Below are positions 54,827-63,434 of a stretch of DNA of 64,000 nt, in pieces. The DNA comes from Chitinophaga flava (GTDB lineage Bacteria > Bacteroidota > Bacteroidia > Chitinophagales > Chitinophagaceae), in assembly GCF_003308995.1 (NCBI RefSeq), contig NZ_QFFJ01000002.1, forward strand, positions 620,001 through 684,000, written 5' to 3'. The position numbers and the translations under genes are program-made. Within the stretch, counting starts at the first letter, position 1, and each line of letters opens with the position of its first letter. The notes beneath the pieces are model-generated. The model saw only the letters and a list, made by a program, of their open reading frames with translations. It was not told the origin of the DNA and searched no databases.

Positions 54827-56167
54827 TTATTCGTTTGTCAGAAATCCGCCTTTGCCGCGATAGAGTTTAACGGTTTTATCCAGTTTTACTTTCAATACGG
54901 TTACGTATTTATCCTGTACGTTTTCGGGTACATCGATGTAAACGAGGCCTGGTACGGGGCTCCAGGAAATTTTGCCAACAACTTTATGAGTCAGTGGTGT
55001 TCCGTTGCCTACTACGCTGATGGATTCAATTTTATTGCTCAACCCTTTGATCGCAACCTGGCCGCTGGTTTTACCGGGCAGGAAGAGGTAAAGGGTGGTG
55101 GAGTCTTTGGAGAGGGTGGTAGGGCCATAGAAGTGGCCTTGTGGTAAACCGGCGATGGTGTTGAAGATGGCTTCACCATTCTTTTGGTTCCAGGCGCCGA
55201 GTTCTTTGAGCATATGTACTTCTTCTGCGGGGATGGAGCCATCGGCTTTGGGGCCTATGTCGAGCAGGAGGTTACCACCGTTGCTGACAGCGTCCACGAA
55301 GATGGTGATGATTTCAAAAGGTGTTTTCCAGTTGGTATCTTGTGGTTGCCAGCCCCAGTTGTTATTGATGGTCATGCACAGTTCCCACCAGTGATAGTGA
55401 GGACGGGTAACCGGAAAGTTTTGTTCAGGAGTATCGTAATCGCCATAACCCTGGAGACGGCCGTTGATAATGGTGTTAGGGTTGTGGGTGGTGAGCATTT
55501 TGCGCATTTTGGCAGCTTCCCATTCGTCGGCGGAGTGTTCCCAGTCGCCGTCAAACCACCAGAGGTCTGGATTAAATTTGGTCATGACTTCTTCCATCTG
55601 TCCTTCGTAGAACTTGAGGAAACGCTGCCACCTGGCGGGTTGGGCTTTGATGTCGTAGCGGTTACTGTCTTTCAGAAACTGTGGATAGTCGGGATAACTC
55701 CAATCTATCAACGAAAAATAGGCACCACATTTGATACTGTCGCGCCGCAATGCCGCATAGAAGGGGGTGAGCACGTCTTTTTTAGCGGGTGTACTGTTGA
55801 CAACATCCAGTTTACTGTATTTACTGTCCCACAGGGCTACGCCATCGTGGTGTTTGGTGGTCATAACTGCATATCGCGCGCCGGATTCTTTGATAAGATC
55901 AGCCCAGGCTTGCGGGTCGTAATTACTGGCAGTAAAGCCTTTCAGCTGCTGCATGTAATCGGGATAGGAGATTTTTTTGTTGTGGAAAGACCAGGATTCG
56001 TCGACTCCTTTTACAGAATAGATGCCCCAGTGAATGAAGATGCCGAGTTTGGCGTCGGCAAACCACTGCATTTTTTCTTTAATGTCTTCCGGTTTGGTCT
56101 GCTGCTGAGCATTGGCAGTTGTAAAAAGCTGCATGGCACAGGCTCCCAGCACAAGTAATCTTTTCAT
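54827..56167 (-). CDS. Alpha-L-fucosidase, GH29
   Basis: Secreted glycosidase of 446 residues. ATG 56167 starts a signal peptide (ends FTTANAQ), and an upstream in-frame ATG at 56209 is less likely. GH29 landmarks are IHWGIYSVKG near residue 40, TTKHHDGVALWDSKYS near 100 and the nucleophile Asp in DLWWFDGDWEHS near 210. A C-terminal beta-sandwich domain follows (about 340-446). The C-terminus is slightly shorter than two-domain fucosidases with extra modules. It releases alpha-linked fucose from glycans, probably in the periplasm. No SusC/SusD or fucose catabolism genes are adjacent. Confidence 0.92.
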   Translation of the reverse strand: MKRLLVLGACAMQLFTTANAQQQTKPEDIKEKMQWFADAKLGIFIHWGIYSVKGVDESWSFHNKKISYPDYMQQLKGFTASNYDPQAWADLIKESGARYAVMTTKHHDGVALWDSKYSKLDVVNSTPAKKDVLTPFYAALRRDSIKCGAYFSLIDWSYPDYPQFLKDSNRYDIKAQPARWQRFLKFYEGQMEEVMTKFNPDLWWFDGDWEHSADEWEAAKMRKMLTTHNPNTIINGRLQGYGDYDTPEQNFPVTRPHYHWWELCMTINNNWGWQPQDTNWKTPFEIITIFVDAVSNGGNLLLDIGPKADGSIPAEEVHMLKELGAWNQKNGEAIFNTIAGLPQGHFYGPTTLSKDSTTLYLFLPGKTSGQVAIKGLSNKIESISVVGNGTPLTHKVVGKISWSPVPGLVYIDVPENVQDKYVTVLKVKLDKTVKLYRGKGGFLTNE

Positions 56168-56298
56168 CGTTCCGATTAAATTAGTTCTTAAAATATGTGT
56201 TGTCCACAAAAAGAAAGCGTGAAAATAGGTTTAATGATTATATTTAGCGCCGATATTTTCAGGTAAATCATTGAAAATTATAAAATAATATCAGAAAA

Positions 56299-57201
56299 AT
56301 GCAACCGACTTTATTGATTTTAGCGGCCGGTATGGCCAGTCGATACGGCAGTTTAAAGCAAATCCAGTCTTTTGGGCCAAGCGGTGAGACTATCATTGAC
56401 TACTCTATTTATGATGCTATCCGTGCAGGATTTGGCAAGATCGTATTTATTATCCGTGAGAACTTTGCTGAAGAGTTCAAGGAAATCTTTGAGCCCAAGC
56501 TGAAAGGCCGTGTAGCGACTGATTATGTATTTCAGGATATGGATTCCTTTACTGGTGATTACCAGATCCCGGCTGACAGGACTAAACCCTGGGGTACTGC
56601 ACATGCGATCCTTTGTGCTAAAAACGCCATCAATGAACCATTTGCAGTGATCAACGCAGATGACTTCTATGGAGCGGATGCTTTTGTGAAAATGGCTGCT
56701 TTCCTGAATGGTGAAACCAAAGCTGATATCTACAGTGTTGTAGGTTATGAGCTGGGTAAAACAGTGAGCGAGCACGGTTCTGTGTCCCGTGGTGTTTGTG
56801 CTGTGAATGGTACTGGTTTCCTGTCTGCTATCAACGAGAGAACAAAAATTTATACTGACAATGGTCAGATCGTTTATGAAGAAGCTGATGGCAGCAAACA
56901 TCCGCTGTCTGCTGATACACCGGTGTCTATGAACTTCTGGGGTTTCCATCCCAGCGTATTTGACCTGAGCCAGACGCTGTTTAACGAGTTCCTGCAGAAA
57001 AGCGGCACCAACCCTAAATCGGAGTTCTTTATTCCGATTGTGGCTGACGAGTTTATCCGCCGGGATATCGGTAAGGTAAAAGTACTGCCTACCACAGCGA
57101 AATGGTTTGGTGTTACTTACAAAGAAGATGCACCGGGTGTGCAGGCCAGCTTGTCGGCATTGGTTAAAAATGGAGAATATCCCGACAATTTATGGAAATA
57201 A
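56299..57201 (+). CDS. Sugar-phosphate nucleotidyltransferase family protein
   Basis: NTP-transferase-fold protein of 300 residues. The N-terminus LILAAGMASRYGSLKQIQSF is the signature nucleotide-binding loop, and ADDFYGADAFVKMAAF contains the metal-binding Asp pair. C-terminal parts lack the hexapeptide acyltransferase repeats of GlmU. The gene overlaps the next gene, a NahK-like sugar kinase, by 10 bp, which suggests a paired pathway: a 1-kinase makes a sugar-1-phosphate that this enzyme converts to an NDP-sugar. The sugar and nucleotide are not determined. Confidence 0.88.
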   Translation: MQPTLLILAAGMASRYGSLKQIQSFGPSGETIIDYSIYDAIRAGFGKIVFIIRENFAEEFKEIFEPKLKGRVATDYVFQDMDSFTGDYQIPADRTKPWGTAHAILCAKNAINEPFAVINADDFYGADAFVKMAAFLNGETKADIYSVVGYELGKTVSEHGSVSRGVCAVNGTGFLSAINERTKIYTDNGQIVYEEADGSKHPLSADTPVSMNFWGFHPSVFDLSQTLFNEFLQKSGTNPKSEFFIPIVADEFIRRDIGKVKVLPTTAKWFGVTYKEDAPGVQASLSALVKNGEYPDNLWK

Positions 57202-58283
57202 TACCCAACAAATTAATCCTTCAGGCTTTCGGACTGGAGCCTGAAGGATTAAACGTCCGAAAGTTCGGATCAGGACACATCAACAACACTTTTCTGCTCG
57301 AAAAGAAAGAGGACGGCAGCAAATATGTTTTACAGAAAATCAATGTAAACGTATTTAAGGAACCTGGAGTAATTGCCGCCAACCAAAGAATGGCAGCCGA
57401 TTATCTCGCAGCACATCATCCGGAGTATCTGTTCATTACGCCCATACCCACTGTTACCGGGGAAGAGCTTTTTGTAATGGACAACGAGTACTGGCGAATG
57501 ATTCCGTTTATTGCCGGATCCGTGACGGTAGATCAGGCCGACAACCCAAAGCAGGCATTTGAAGCAGCCAGACAATTCGGCCGCCTTGCTAATTACCTTT
57601 CGGGCATCGACCTGAAGCCGTTTAAAGCTTCGATTCCAAACTTTCACAATCTTACCTTGCGCTACAGTGCTTTTCAGGAAGCTATCCGCAACGCCAGGGA
57701 AGACAGGAAAGCAGCAGCAGAAGAGATGATTGAAGAATTCCTCCGCTACTCCGATATCGCAGTCACGTATGAACAGCTGAAAACAAATCCCGAATTCAGA
57801 GACCACCTGATGCACCATGATACCAAAATCAATAATGTGCTGCTCAACAAAGACACATATGAAGGTATCTGCGTCTGCGATCTGGATACACTGATGCCGG
57901 GAAAAATCATCTCAGACCTCGGAGACATGGTACGCACTTATGTTTGCCCCGTTTCTGAAGAAGAGCCGGATGTCAGCCAGATCATTATCCGCGAAGAATA
58001 TTTCGAAGCACTCATGCAGGGATATCTCGGAGAAATAGGCAGCACTTTAACCAAAGTGGAAAAAGAACAACTCTTTTTTGCAGGAAAGTTCATGATCTAC
58101 ATGCAGGGGATACGATTCCTCACCGATTATCTCAACGGCGATGTCTACTACCCGATTAAGTACGACACCCACAACTACGACCGCGCACATAACCAGCTGG
58201 TACTGCTGCAGCGGCTCATCGAAAAACAAGAAACATTGCAGGCTATCATCGATAAATGCCTCCTTGTCAGTGAACAGGTTTAG
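57192..58283 (+). CDS. Phosphotransferase (APH fold), NahK-like anomeric sugar kinase candidate
   Basis: Kinase of 363 residues with the aminoglycoside-phosphotransferase fold. The N-terminal segment has VRKFGSGHINNTFLLEKK. The catalytic loop HHDTKINNVLLN (in place of HGDxxxxN) and the metal-binding VCDLDTLMPGKIISDLGDM are intact. The GSGHIN and DxDTxMPG text resembles N-acetylhexosamine 1-kinases (NahK) more than antibiotic kinases. Translational coupling to the upstream nucleotidyltransferase (10-bp overlap) supports a sugar activation or salvage route. A strong terminator follows. Confidence 0.85.
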   Translation: MEIIPNKLILQAFGLEPEGLNVRKFGSGHINNTFLLEKKEDGSKYVLQKINVNVFKEPGVIAANQRMAADYLAAHHPEYLFITPIPTVTGEELFVMDNEYWRMIPFIAGSVTVDQADNPKQAFEAARQFGRLANYLSGIDLKPFKASIPNFHNLTLRYSAFQEAIRNAREDRKAAAEEMIEEFLRYSDIAVTYEQLKTNPEFRDHLMHHDTKINNVLLNKDTYEGICVCDLDTLMPGKIISDLGDMVRTYVCPVSEEEPDVSQIIIREEYFEALMQGYLGEIGSTLTKVEKEQLFFAGKFMIYMQGIRFLTDYLNGDVYYPIKYDTHNYDRAHNQLVLLQRLIEKQETLQAIIDKCLLVSEQV

Positions 58284-58313
58284 ACTAGTGAACAATCAAA
58301 TGAAATCATTCTG

Positions 58314-58348
58314 AAATCCCGATGCGCTCCTGCATCGGGATTTTTTTT
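58314..58348 (+). terminator. Intrinsic terminator of the kinase operon
   Basis: A perfect 12-bp stem (58314-58325 with 58332-58343) with loop GCTCCT followed by an eight-base T-run. It insulates the ilv operon promoter from upstream transcription. Confidence 0.92.
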
Positions 58349-58513
58349 ACACCTTCCACCACCTCTCCCTGCTTTATGCTCTCACCAGACCTTTAGTATT
58401 TGGTGACCGGTTTTGGTCGTTTGTTAGAAATGAATTAATAATCGACTTCTTTTTTTGAATATTTTCAAAAACACATAAAGGGATTAATTTTTGACGAAAA
58501 ATTTTATGCTTTG

Positions 58514-58544
58514 TTGTTTTTTATTTTTTTCACGAATACATTTG
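58514..58544 (+). promoter_or_regulatory. Promoter of the ilv operon
   Basis: TTG (58514-58516), 20 bases, TACATTTG (58537-58544): a full Bacteroidota promoter match. Transcription would start near 58550, about 20 bases before the leader peptide ATG. Confidence 0.65.
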
Positions 58545-58570
58545 TACTGATACAATAACAATCACCTCCT

Positions 58571-58687
58571 ATGTGGGAAAATAAAGACAACATAAAACTT
58601 AATCACATCGTACCTCAGCTCAACTGGGCTATCACGAAGGTCGTGATTATCGTCGTTGTCATTATTAGCCACCATTATGGAGGATAG
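58571..58687 (+). CDS. ilv operon leader peptide (Val/Ile attenuation)
   Basis: A 38-residue frame (ATG 58571, TAG 58685-58687) that is too short for routine gene finders. Residues 24-32 (codons 58640-58666) are nine consecutive Val/Ile codons, VVIIVVVII, preceded by other Ile, Val and Leu codons (residues 8, 10, 13, 14, 17, 21) and followed by SHHYGG. Such a run directly upstream of ilvE and a terminator is the hallmark of a branched-chain amino acid attenuator. Ribosomes would stall here when charged tRNA-Val or tRNA-Ile is scarce. The stop codon lies inside the antiterminator strand (see the regulatory entry). The reading is direct from sequence; the mechanism is inferred from known ilv attenuators. 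Confidence 0.85.
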   Translation: MWENKDNIKLNHIVPQLNWAITKVVIIVVVIISHHYGG

Positions 58688-58726
58688 GTCCACGTGTATA
58701 ATCAAAACGATATAACGCCTTCCTCC
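58679..58726 (+). promoter_or_regulatory. Antiterminator pairing of the ilv attenuator
   Basis: GGAGGA and AGG (58679-58684 and 58686-58688, with one bulged T) are complementary to CCTTCCTCC (58718-58726), which includes the terminator's 5' arm. This pairing excludes the terminator. The upstream strand coincides with the last two sense codons and the stop of the leader peptide, so a ribosome that finishes the peptide would cover it. Confidence 0.65.
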
Positions 58727-58749
58727 GCAACGAGGAAGGCTTTTTTTTT
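58717..58749 (+). terminator. Attenuator terminator before ilvE
   Basis: A perfect 9-bp GC-rich stem (58717-58725 with 58732-58740), six-base loop CGCAAC and nine T residues (58741-58749). It lies 32 bp before the ilvE ATG with no gene ending just upstream other than the leader peptide, which marks it as an attenuator. Confidence 0.88.
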
Positions 58750-58781
58750 GACTACTATTTTGACGCTAATAATTCAATTTT

Positions 58782-59684
58782 ATGTATAGCTATTACAACA
58801 ACGACACCATTCTCTATCTCAACGGCGAGTATCTGAAAGCAACTGCGGCCACCACTGATCTGTTCGGCCAATCATTACACTACGGTTACGCCGTATTCGA
58901 AGGAATCCGCGCTTATAAAACAGCAAACGGACAAGTGAAGGTCTTCAAGGCCAAAGAACACTTTGATCGTTTGAAGCGTTCCTGCGAATTGATCCACATC
59001 CCCTACGACTTCAACAACGACGAGCTGATCGCCGCATGCTACAAAGTGCTGGAGATGAACAATATGGAAGAAGCCTACATCAGACCGCTGGTATTCTGTC
59101 CACCCAACATGACCCTGAAAGCAGCGAGTGAATCCAACATCCTCATCTGCGCCTGGGAATGGGGTGCTTACCTCGGTGAAAAACTGCTGCGCATCATGAC
59201 TTCCTCCTTCGAGCGACCGAATCCTAAAGCATTCAAGATAGAATCCAAATCGGCCGGCCTGTATGTAAACTCGATACTGGCATCACAGGAAGCCAAACAA
59301 AAAGGATACGATGAAGCACTGTTAATGGACATGAATGGTTATGTGGCAGAAGGTCCGGGCGCCAACATCTTCTTCGAAAAAGACGGCAAACTCTTCACTC
59401 CTCCAGCCGGTAATATTCTTGCAGGCATCACTCGCGCCACTGTTATCGAACTTTGCCAGGAACTGCAAATCCCTCTCGAAGAAAAACTCTTTACCATCGA
59501 TGAATTAAAACAAGCCGACGCTGCTTTCTTCTGCGGTACTGCTGCAGAAGTGGTAGGCCTCGAATCCATCGACGGACAGCCTTTCGCCAAAACATGGGCC
59601 TCTTCTCTCGGAAAAGTATTACAACAAGCCTACAAAGCAAGAGTGCTCGAAAAATCCTTTCAACGCGAAGCACAATTAGCATAG
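58782..59684 (+). CDS. ilvE: Branched-chain amino acid aminotransferase
   Basis: PLP fold-type IV transaminase of 300 residues that makes or degrades Val, Leu and Ile. The substrate-binding start YLNGEYLKATAATTDLFGQS and HYGYAVFEGIRAYKT are typical of class IV enzymes. The PLP Lys is in IESKSAGLYVNSILASQEAK, and GYVAEGPGANIFFEKDG follows with the conserved EGPGAN loop. It is the first gene of the operon and directly follows the leader peptide attenuator, so it should be induced by Val/Ile starvation. A 13-bp hairpin lies between it and ilvD. Confidence 0.95.
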   Translation: MYSYYNNDTILYLNGEYLKATAATTDLFGQSLHYGYAVFEGIRAYKTANGQVKVFKAKEHFDRLKRSCELIHIPYDFNNDELIAACYKVLEMNNMEEAYIRPLVFCPPNMTLKAASESNILICAWEWGAYLGEKLLRIMTSSFERPNPKAFKIESKSAGLYVNSILASQEAKQKGYDEALLMDMNGYVAEGPGANIFFEKDGKLFTPPAGNILAGITRATVIELCQELQIPLEEKLFTIDELKQADAAFFCGTAAEVVGLESIDGQPFAKTWASSLGKVLQQAYKARVLEKSFQREAQLA

Positions 59685-59700
59685 CCTTTAGCTGTTAGTA

Positions 59701-59735
59701 TTTTAGCTGTCAGTGCTAAATGCTGACAGCTAAAA
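59701..59735. repeat. Intercistronic hairpin between ilvE and ilvD
   Basis: A perfect 13-bp stem (59701-59713 with 59723-59735) around a nine-base loop, surrounded by further AGCTAAAAGCT-type text. No T-run follows, so it is unlikely to terminate. It may stabilise or process the transcript. A related text (AACAGCTGAAAGCTTACAGC) occurs at 47812-47831. Confidence 0.6.
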
Positions 59736-59932
59736 GCTAAAAGCTCCCTTGGACTCTGTAAAACGAAAAATGCAGAATCCTCTGTAGTAAAGGGTTTGAA
59801 AGACCTTGGGGCAGATTTGAAGACCGGTTTATTAAAAATTCTTGGTTTGAATTTGCCAGCCTCACCGGGTAATTTGTGACGGATTTTAAAATAGGATTAC
59901 TATCAACCGTAATCCGGGAAACATCAACTGCA

Positions 59933-61612
59933 ATGGAATTAAATAAATACAGCAAAACGATTACACAGGACCCTACGCAGCCAGCTGCGCAGGCGCAACT
60001 ATACGGTATCGGCCTTACAGAAGAAGACCTGAAAAAAGCCCAGGTAGGTATTGCCAGCATGGGTTATGATGGTAACACCTGTAACATGCACCTCAATGAC
60101 CTCGCACAGGATGTGAAAAAAGGCGTCTGGGCCAATGATCTGGTCGGACTCACTTTCCACACCATCGGCGTCAGTGACGGTATGAGCAATGGTACGCCTG
60201 GTATGCGTTACTCCCTGGTAAGCCGCGATCTGATTGCAGATTCCATTGAAACTGTTTGTGGTGCTCAATACTATGATGCACTCATCACCGTACCTGGCTG
60301 CGATAAAAACATGCCCGGTTCACTGATGGCTATGGGGCGCCTCAATCGCCCGTCCATCATGGTTTACGGCGGTACCATCGCACCCGGTAAATACAAAGGC
60401 CAGGACCTCAACATCATCTCTGCTTTCGAAGCACTCGGTCAGAAAATGGCCGGTACACTGGACGAAGGTGATTTCAAAGGTATCGTAATGAATTCCTGCC
60501 CCGGCGCCGGCGCCTGCGGTGGAATGTACACTGCCAATACCATGTCTTCCGCTATCGAAGCATTGGGTATGAGCCTGCCTTACAGCTCATCCAGCCCCGC
60601 CCTGAGCAAGGAAAAAAAGGAAGAATGTGCCAACGCCGGCAAATACATCCGCCTGCTCCTGGAAAAAGATATCAAACCCAGAGATATCATGACGAAAGAG
60701 GCATTTGAAAATGCACTCACCGTGATCATGGCACTGGGTGGTAGTACCAACGCAGTACTGCACTTCATCGCTATCGCAAAATCAGTAGGCGTGTCCGTTA
60801 CACTGGAAGATTTTCAGCGTTCCAGCGACAAAACCCCGCTGATAGCCGATCTTAAACCCAGCGGTAAATACCTGATGGAAGACCTGCACAATATCGGCGG
60901 TGTTCCGTTAGTGATGAAATACCTGCTGAAACAAGGCCGCCTGCATGGTCATTGCATGACCGTGACTGGCAAAACCATCGCTGAAAATCTGGAGTCTGTT
61001 CCGGATATCGATTTCGGCACACAGGATATTATCGTTCCCGTGGAGAAGGCGCTGAAAGCCAACGGCCATATCCAGATATTATATGGCAACCTCGCCGAAC
61101 AAGGCTCTGTTGCTAAAATCACCGGTAAGGAAGGCGAACAGTTCAAAGGACCTGCCCGCGTATTTGACGGTGAATTTGAACTCATCGCTGGTATTCAATC
61201 CGGCAGAGTGAAAAAAGGCGATGTAGTGGTAATCCGCCAGGTAGGCCCTAAAGGAGCACCTGGTATGCCGGAAATGCTGAAACCTACCAGTGCCATCATG
61301 GGCGTAGGACTGGGTAAAAATGTGGCGCTGATTACTGACGGCCGTTTCTCCGGTGGTACGCATGGTTTCGTGGTAGGACATATCACACCGGAAGCTTTCG
61401 AAGGTGGTAACATCGCCCTCGTACAAGACGACGACATTATCGAAATAGATGCAGTGAACAATACAATCAATATGGAAGTTAGCGCGGAAGAACTGGCTGC
61501 CCGCAGGGCCCGGTGGACCGCTCCGGCATTGAAGGTATCCAATGGAATCTTATTTAAGTACGCAAAACTTGTTAAAAATGCAACAGAAGGATGTGTTACC
61601 GATGAAGGCTGA
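59933..61612 (+). CDS. ilvD: Dihydroxy-acid dehydratase
   Basis: Fe-S dehydratase of 559 residues in Val/Leu/Ile synthesis, converting 2,3-dihydroxy acids to 2-oxo acids. The start at 59933 (MELNKYSKTITQDP) gives the normal length; an upstream ATG at 59876 adds 19 residues in the hairpin-containing gap. Cluster ligands are in GCDKNMPGS and SCPGAGACGGMYTANTM, and the C-terminus has GRFSGGTHGFVVGHITPEA. The Cys positions match the IlvD type (with N-terminal GxxTCNMHL). Its last codons overlap ilvB, indicating translational coupling. Confidence 0.96.
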   Translation: MELNKYSKTITQDPTQPAAQAQLYGIGLTEEDLKKAQVGIASMGYDGNTCNMHLNDLAQDVKKGVWANDLVGLTFHTIGVSDGMSNGTPGMRYSLVSRDLIADSIETVCGAQYYDALITVPGCDKNMPGSLMAMGRLNRPSIMVYGGTIAPGKYKGQDLNIISAFEALGQKMAGTLDEGDFKGIVMNSCPGAGACGGMYTANTMSSAIEALGMSLPYSSSSPALSKEKKEECANAGKYIRLLLEKDIKPRDIMTKEAFENALTVIMALGGSTNAVLHFIAIAKSVGVSVTLEDFQRSSDKTPLIADLKPSGKYLMEDLHNIGGVPLVMKYLLKQGRLHGHCMTVTGKTIAENLESVPDIDFGTQDIIVPVEKALKANGHIQILYGNLAEQGSVAKITGKEGEQFKGPARVFDGEFELIAGIQSGRVKKGDVVVIRQVGPKGAPGMPEMLKPTSAIMGVGLGKNVALITDGRFSGGTHGFVVGHITPEAFEGGNIALVQDDDIIEIDAVNNTINMEVSAEELAARRARWTAPALKVSNGILFKYAKLVKNATEGCVTDEG

Positions 61613-63326
61613 GGAAGCTGATAAACGGTTGGCCGCTAAACCTGTTATCTCCGGCGCAGAAGCCGTAATCCGTTCCCTCATCGCTGAAGGAGTAGATACC
61701 ATCTTCGGATACCCCGGCGGTGCCATCATGCCAATCTATGATGCACTGTATGATTTCCAGGACCAGGTCCATCATATACTGGTGAGGCATGAACAGGGTG
61801 CTACACACGCGGCCCAGGGTTATGCCCGCAGCTCCGGCAGAACAGGAGTGGCCTTCGCCACTTCCGGTCCGGGCGCCACCAACCTGGTCACCGGGCTGGC
61901 AGATGCTTATATGGATAGTACACCGATGGTGTGCATCACCGGTCAGGTAGGTGCAGCCCTGCTGGGTACAGACGCTTTCCAGGAAACAGACGTGATTGGT
62001 ATCACCATGCCTATCACCAAATGGAATATTCAGGTGACCCGCCAGGAAGATATTCCGGGCGCTATCGCCAAAGCTTTTTATATCGCCCGCAGCGGCCGCC
62101 CAGGCCCTGTACTGGTGGATATCACTAAAAATGCACAGTTCGGCGAATTCGAATATGAATATATACCGTGTACGGCTATACGTAGTTATCAACCGGTACC
62201 GCAACTGAATCTGGATGCTGTAACAGCTGCTGCTGCACTGATCAACGAAGCGAAAAAACCTTTCCTGCTCGTAGGCCATGGCGTACTGTTGTCAGGCGCT
62301 GAAAAAGCCCTGATAGCACTGGCAGAAAAAGCACAGATACCGATGGCTTCTACATTGCTGGGTCTCTCTGCTGTTCCGGTAGACCACCCGCTGTATGTAG
62401 GTATGCTGGGCATGCACGGCAACTACGGCCCCAATGTGCTCACTGGCGAATGTGATGCCCTCATCGCCGTCGGCATGCGCTTCGATGACCGTGTAACCGG
62501 CGACGTGGAAACCTATGCCAACAAAGCAAAAGTTATTCACATCGAAATAGACGCTGCCGAGATCAACAAAATCATCAAGGCTGATGTGGCCGTGTATGCA
62601 GATGCTAAAACAGCCCTGGAAGCGCTGCTGGAAGAAGTAAACCCTGCCAGCCATGAACAATGGATCGCAGAATTCCAGGCTGCACATCAGAAAGAATACG
62701 ATAAAGTACAACACCGCGAACTGTATCCGGAAGCAGGTGAACTGAAAATGGCGGAGGTAATACGGCTCATCTCCGAAAAAACAAAAGGAGAAGCAGTCTT
62801 GGTTACAGACGTTGGTCAGCATCAGATGGTAGCTTCCCGTTACTATCGTTTCAAAAACCCGAACACCAACATCACCTCCGGTGGTATGGGTACGATGGGC
62901 TTCTCCCTGCCGGCGGCCATGGGCGCTAAAATGGGTACACCCGAAAAAGAAGTGGTAGCCATTATCGGTGATGGTTGTTTCCAGATGACCTTACAGGAAC
63001 TGGGTACTATCTATCAGTCCAAAATAGGTGTGAAAATCGTGATCCTGAACAACAACTTCCTTGGCATGGTTCGCCAGTGGCAGCAACTGTTCTTCGACAA
63101 ACGTTATTCCTCTACCGAAATGGTCAACCCGGATTTCGTTCAGATCGCCAAAGGATTTTATATTCCTGGCAAAAAAATTACCGCGCGCGAAGATATTTCA
63201 GCAGCTATCGATGAAATGCTGGCCCACGACGGCGCTTACCTGCTGGAAGTTGTGGTGGAAAAAGAAGACAACGTATTCCCTATGGTACCGGCTGGTGCCC
63301 CTGTTGCCAATATCCGACTGGAGTAG
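61578..63326 (+). CDS. ilvB: Acetolactate synthase large subunit
   Basis: ThDP-dependent catalytic subunit that condenses pyruvate with pyruvate or 2-oxobutanoate. It has 582 residues if started at ATG 61578. An ATG at 61542 and one at 61602 are alternatives; all overlap the ilvD stop at 61612. The N-terminus has GYPGGAIMPIYDALYD and the catalytic Glu region LVRHEQGATHAAQGYARSSG. The ThDP-Mg motif begins GDGCFQMTLQELGT and ends NNN near residue 490. The central FAD-binding domain is present. It forms a complex with the small subunit encoded next. Confidence 0.95.
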   Translation: MQQKDVLPMKAEEADKRLAAKPVISGAEAVIRSLIAEGVDTIFGYPGGAIMPIYDALYDFQDQVHHILVRHEQGATHAAQGYARSSGRTGVAFATSGPGATNLVTGLADAYMDSTPMVCITGQVGAALLGTDAFQETDVIGITMPITKWNIQVTRQEDIPGAIAKAFYIARSGRPGPVLVDITKNAQFGEFEYEYIPCTAIRSYQPVPQLNLDAVTAAAALINEAKKPFLLVGHGVLLSGAEKALIALAEKAQIPMASTLLGLSAVPVDHPLYVGMLGMHGNYGPNVLTGECDALIAVGMRFDDRVTGDVETYANKAKVIHIEIDAAEINKIIKADVAVYADAKTALEALLEEVNPASHEQWIAEFQAAHQKEYDKVQHRELYPEAGELKMAEVIRLISEKTKGEAVLVTDVGQHQMVASRYYRFKNPNTNITSGGMGTMGFSLPAAMGAKMGTPEKEVVAIIGDGCFQMTLQELGTIYQSKIGVKIVILNNNFLGMVRQWQQLFFDKRYSSTEMVNPDFVQIAKGFYIPGKKITAREDISAAIDEMLAHDGAYLLEVVVEKEDNVFPMVPAGAPVANIRLE

Positions 63327-63434
63327 TACCATCAGATTATAACAGACAAGCAATTAATTTTTTTATAAGACATGCCTCTCCCTTTTGGCCCGCTGCAAGC
63401 AGGATTCGAGGGAGGGGACGCCCAAGCTGTTTTT

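Noticed and set aside
55184..56158. A 324-codon plus-strand frame opposite the fucosidase
   Set aside because: The fucosidase on the other strand has complete GH29 motifs and a signal peptide; this frame has no recognisable features.
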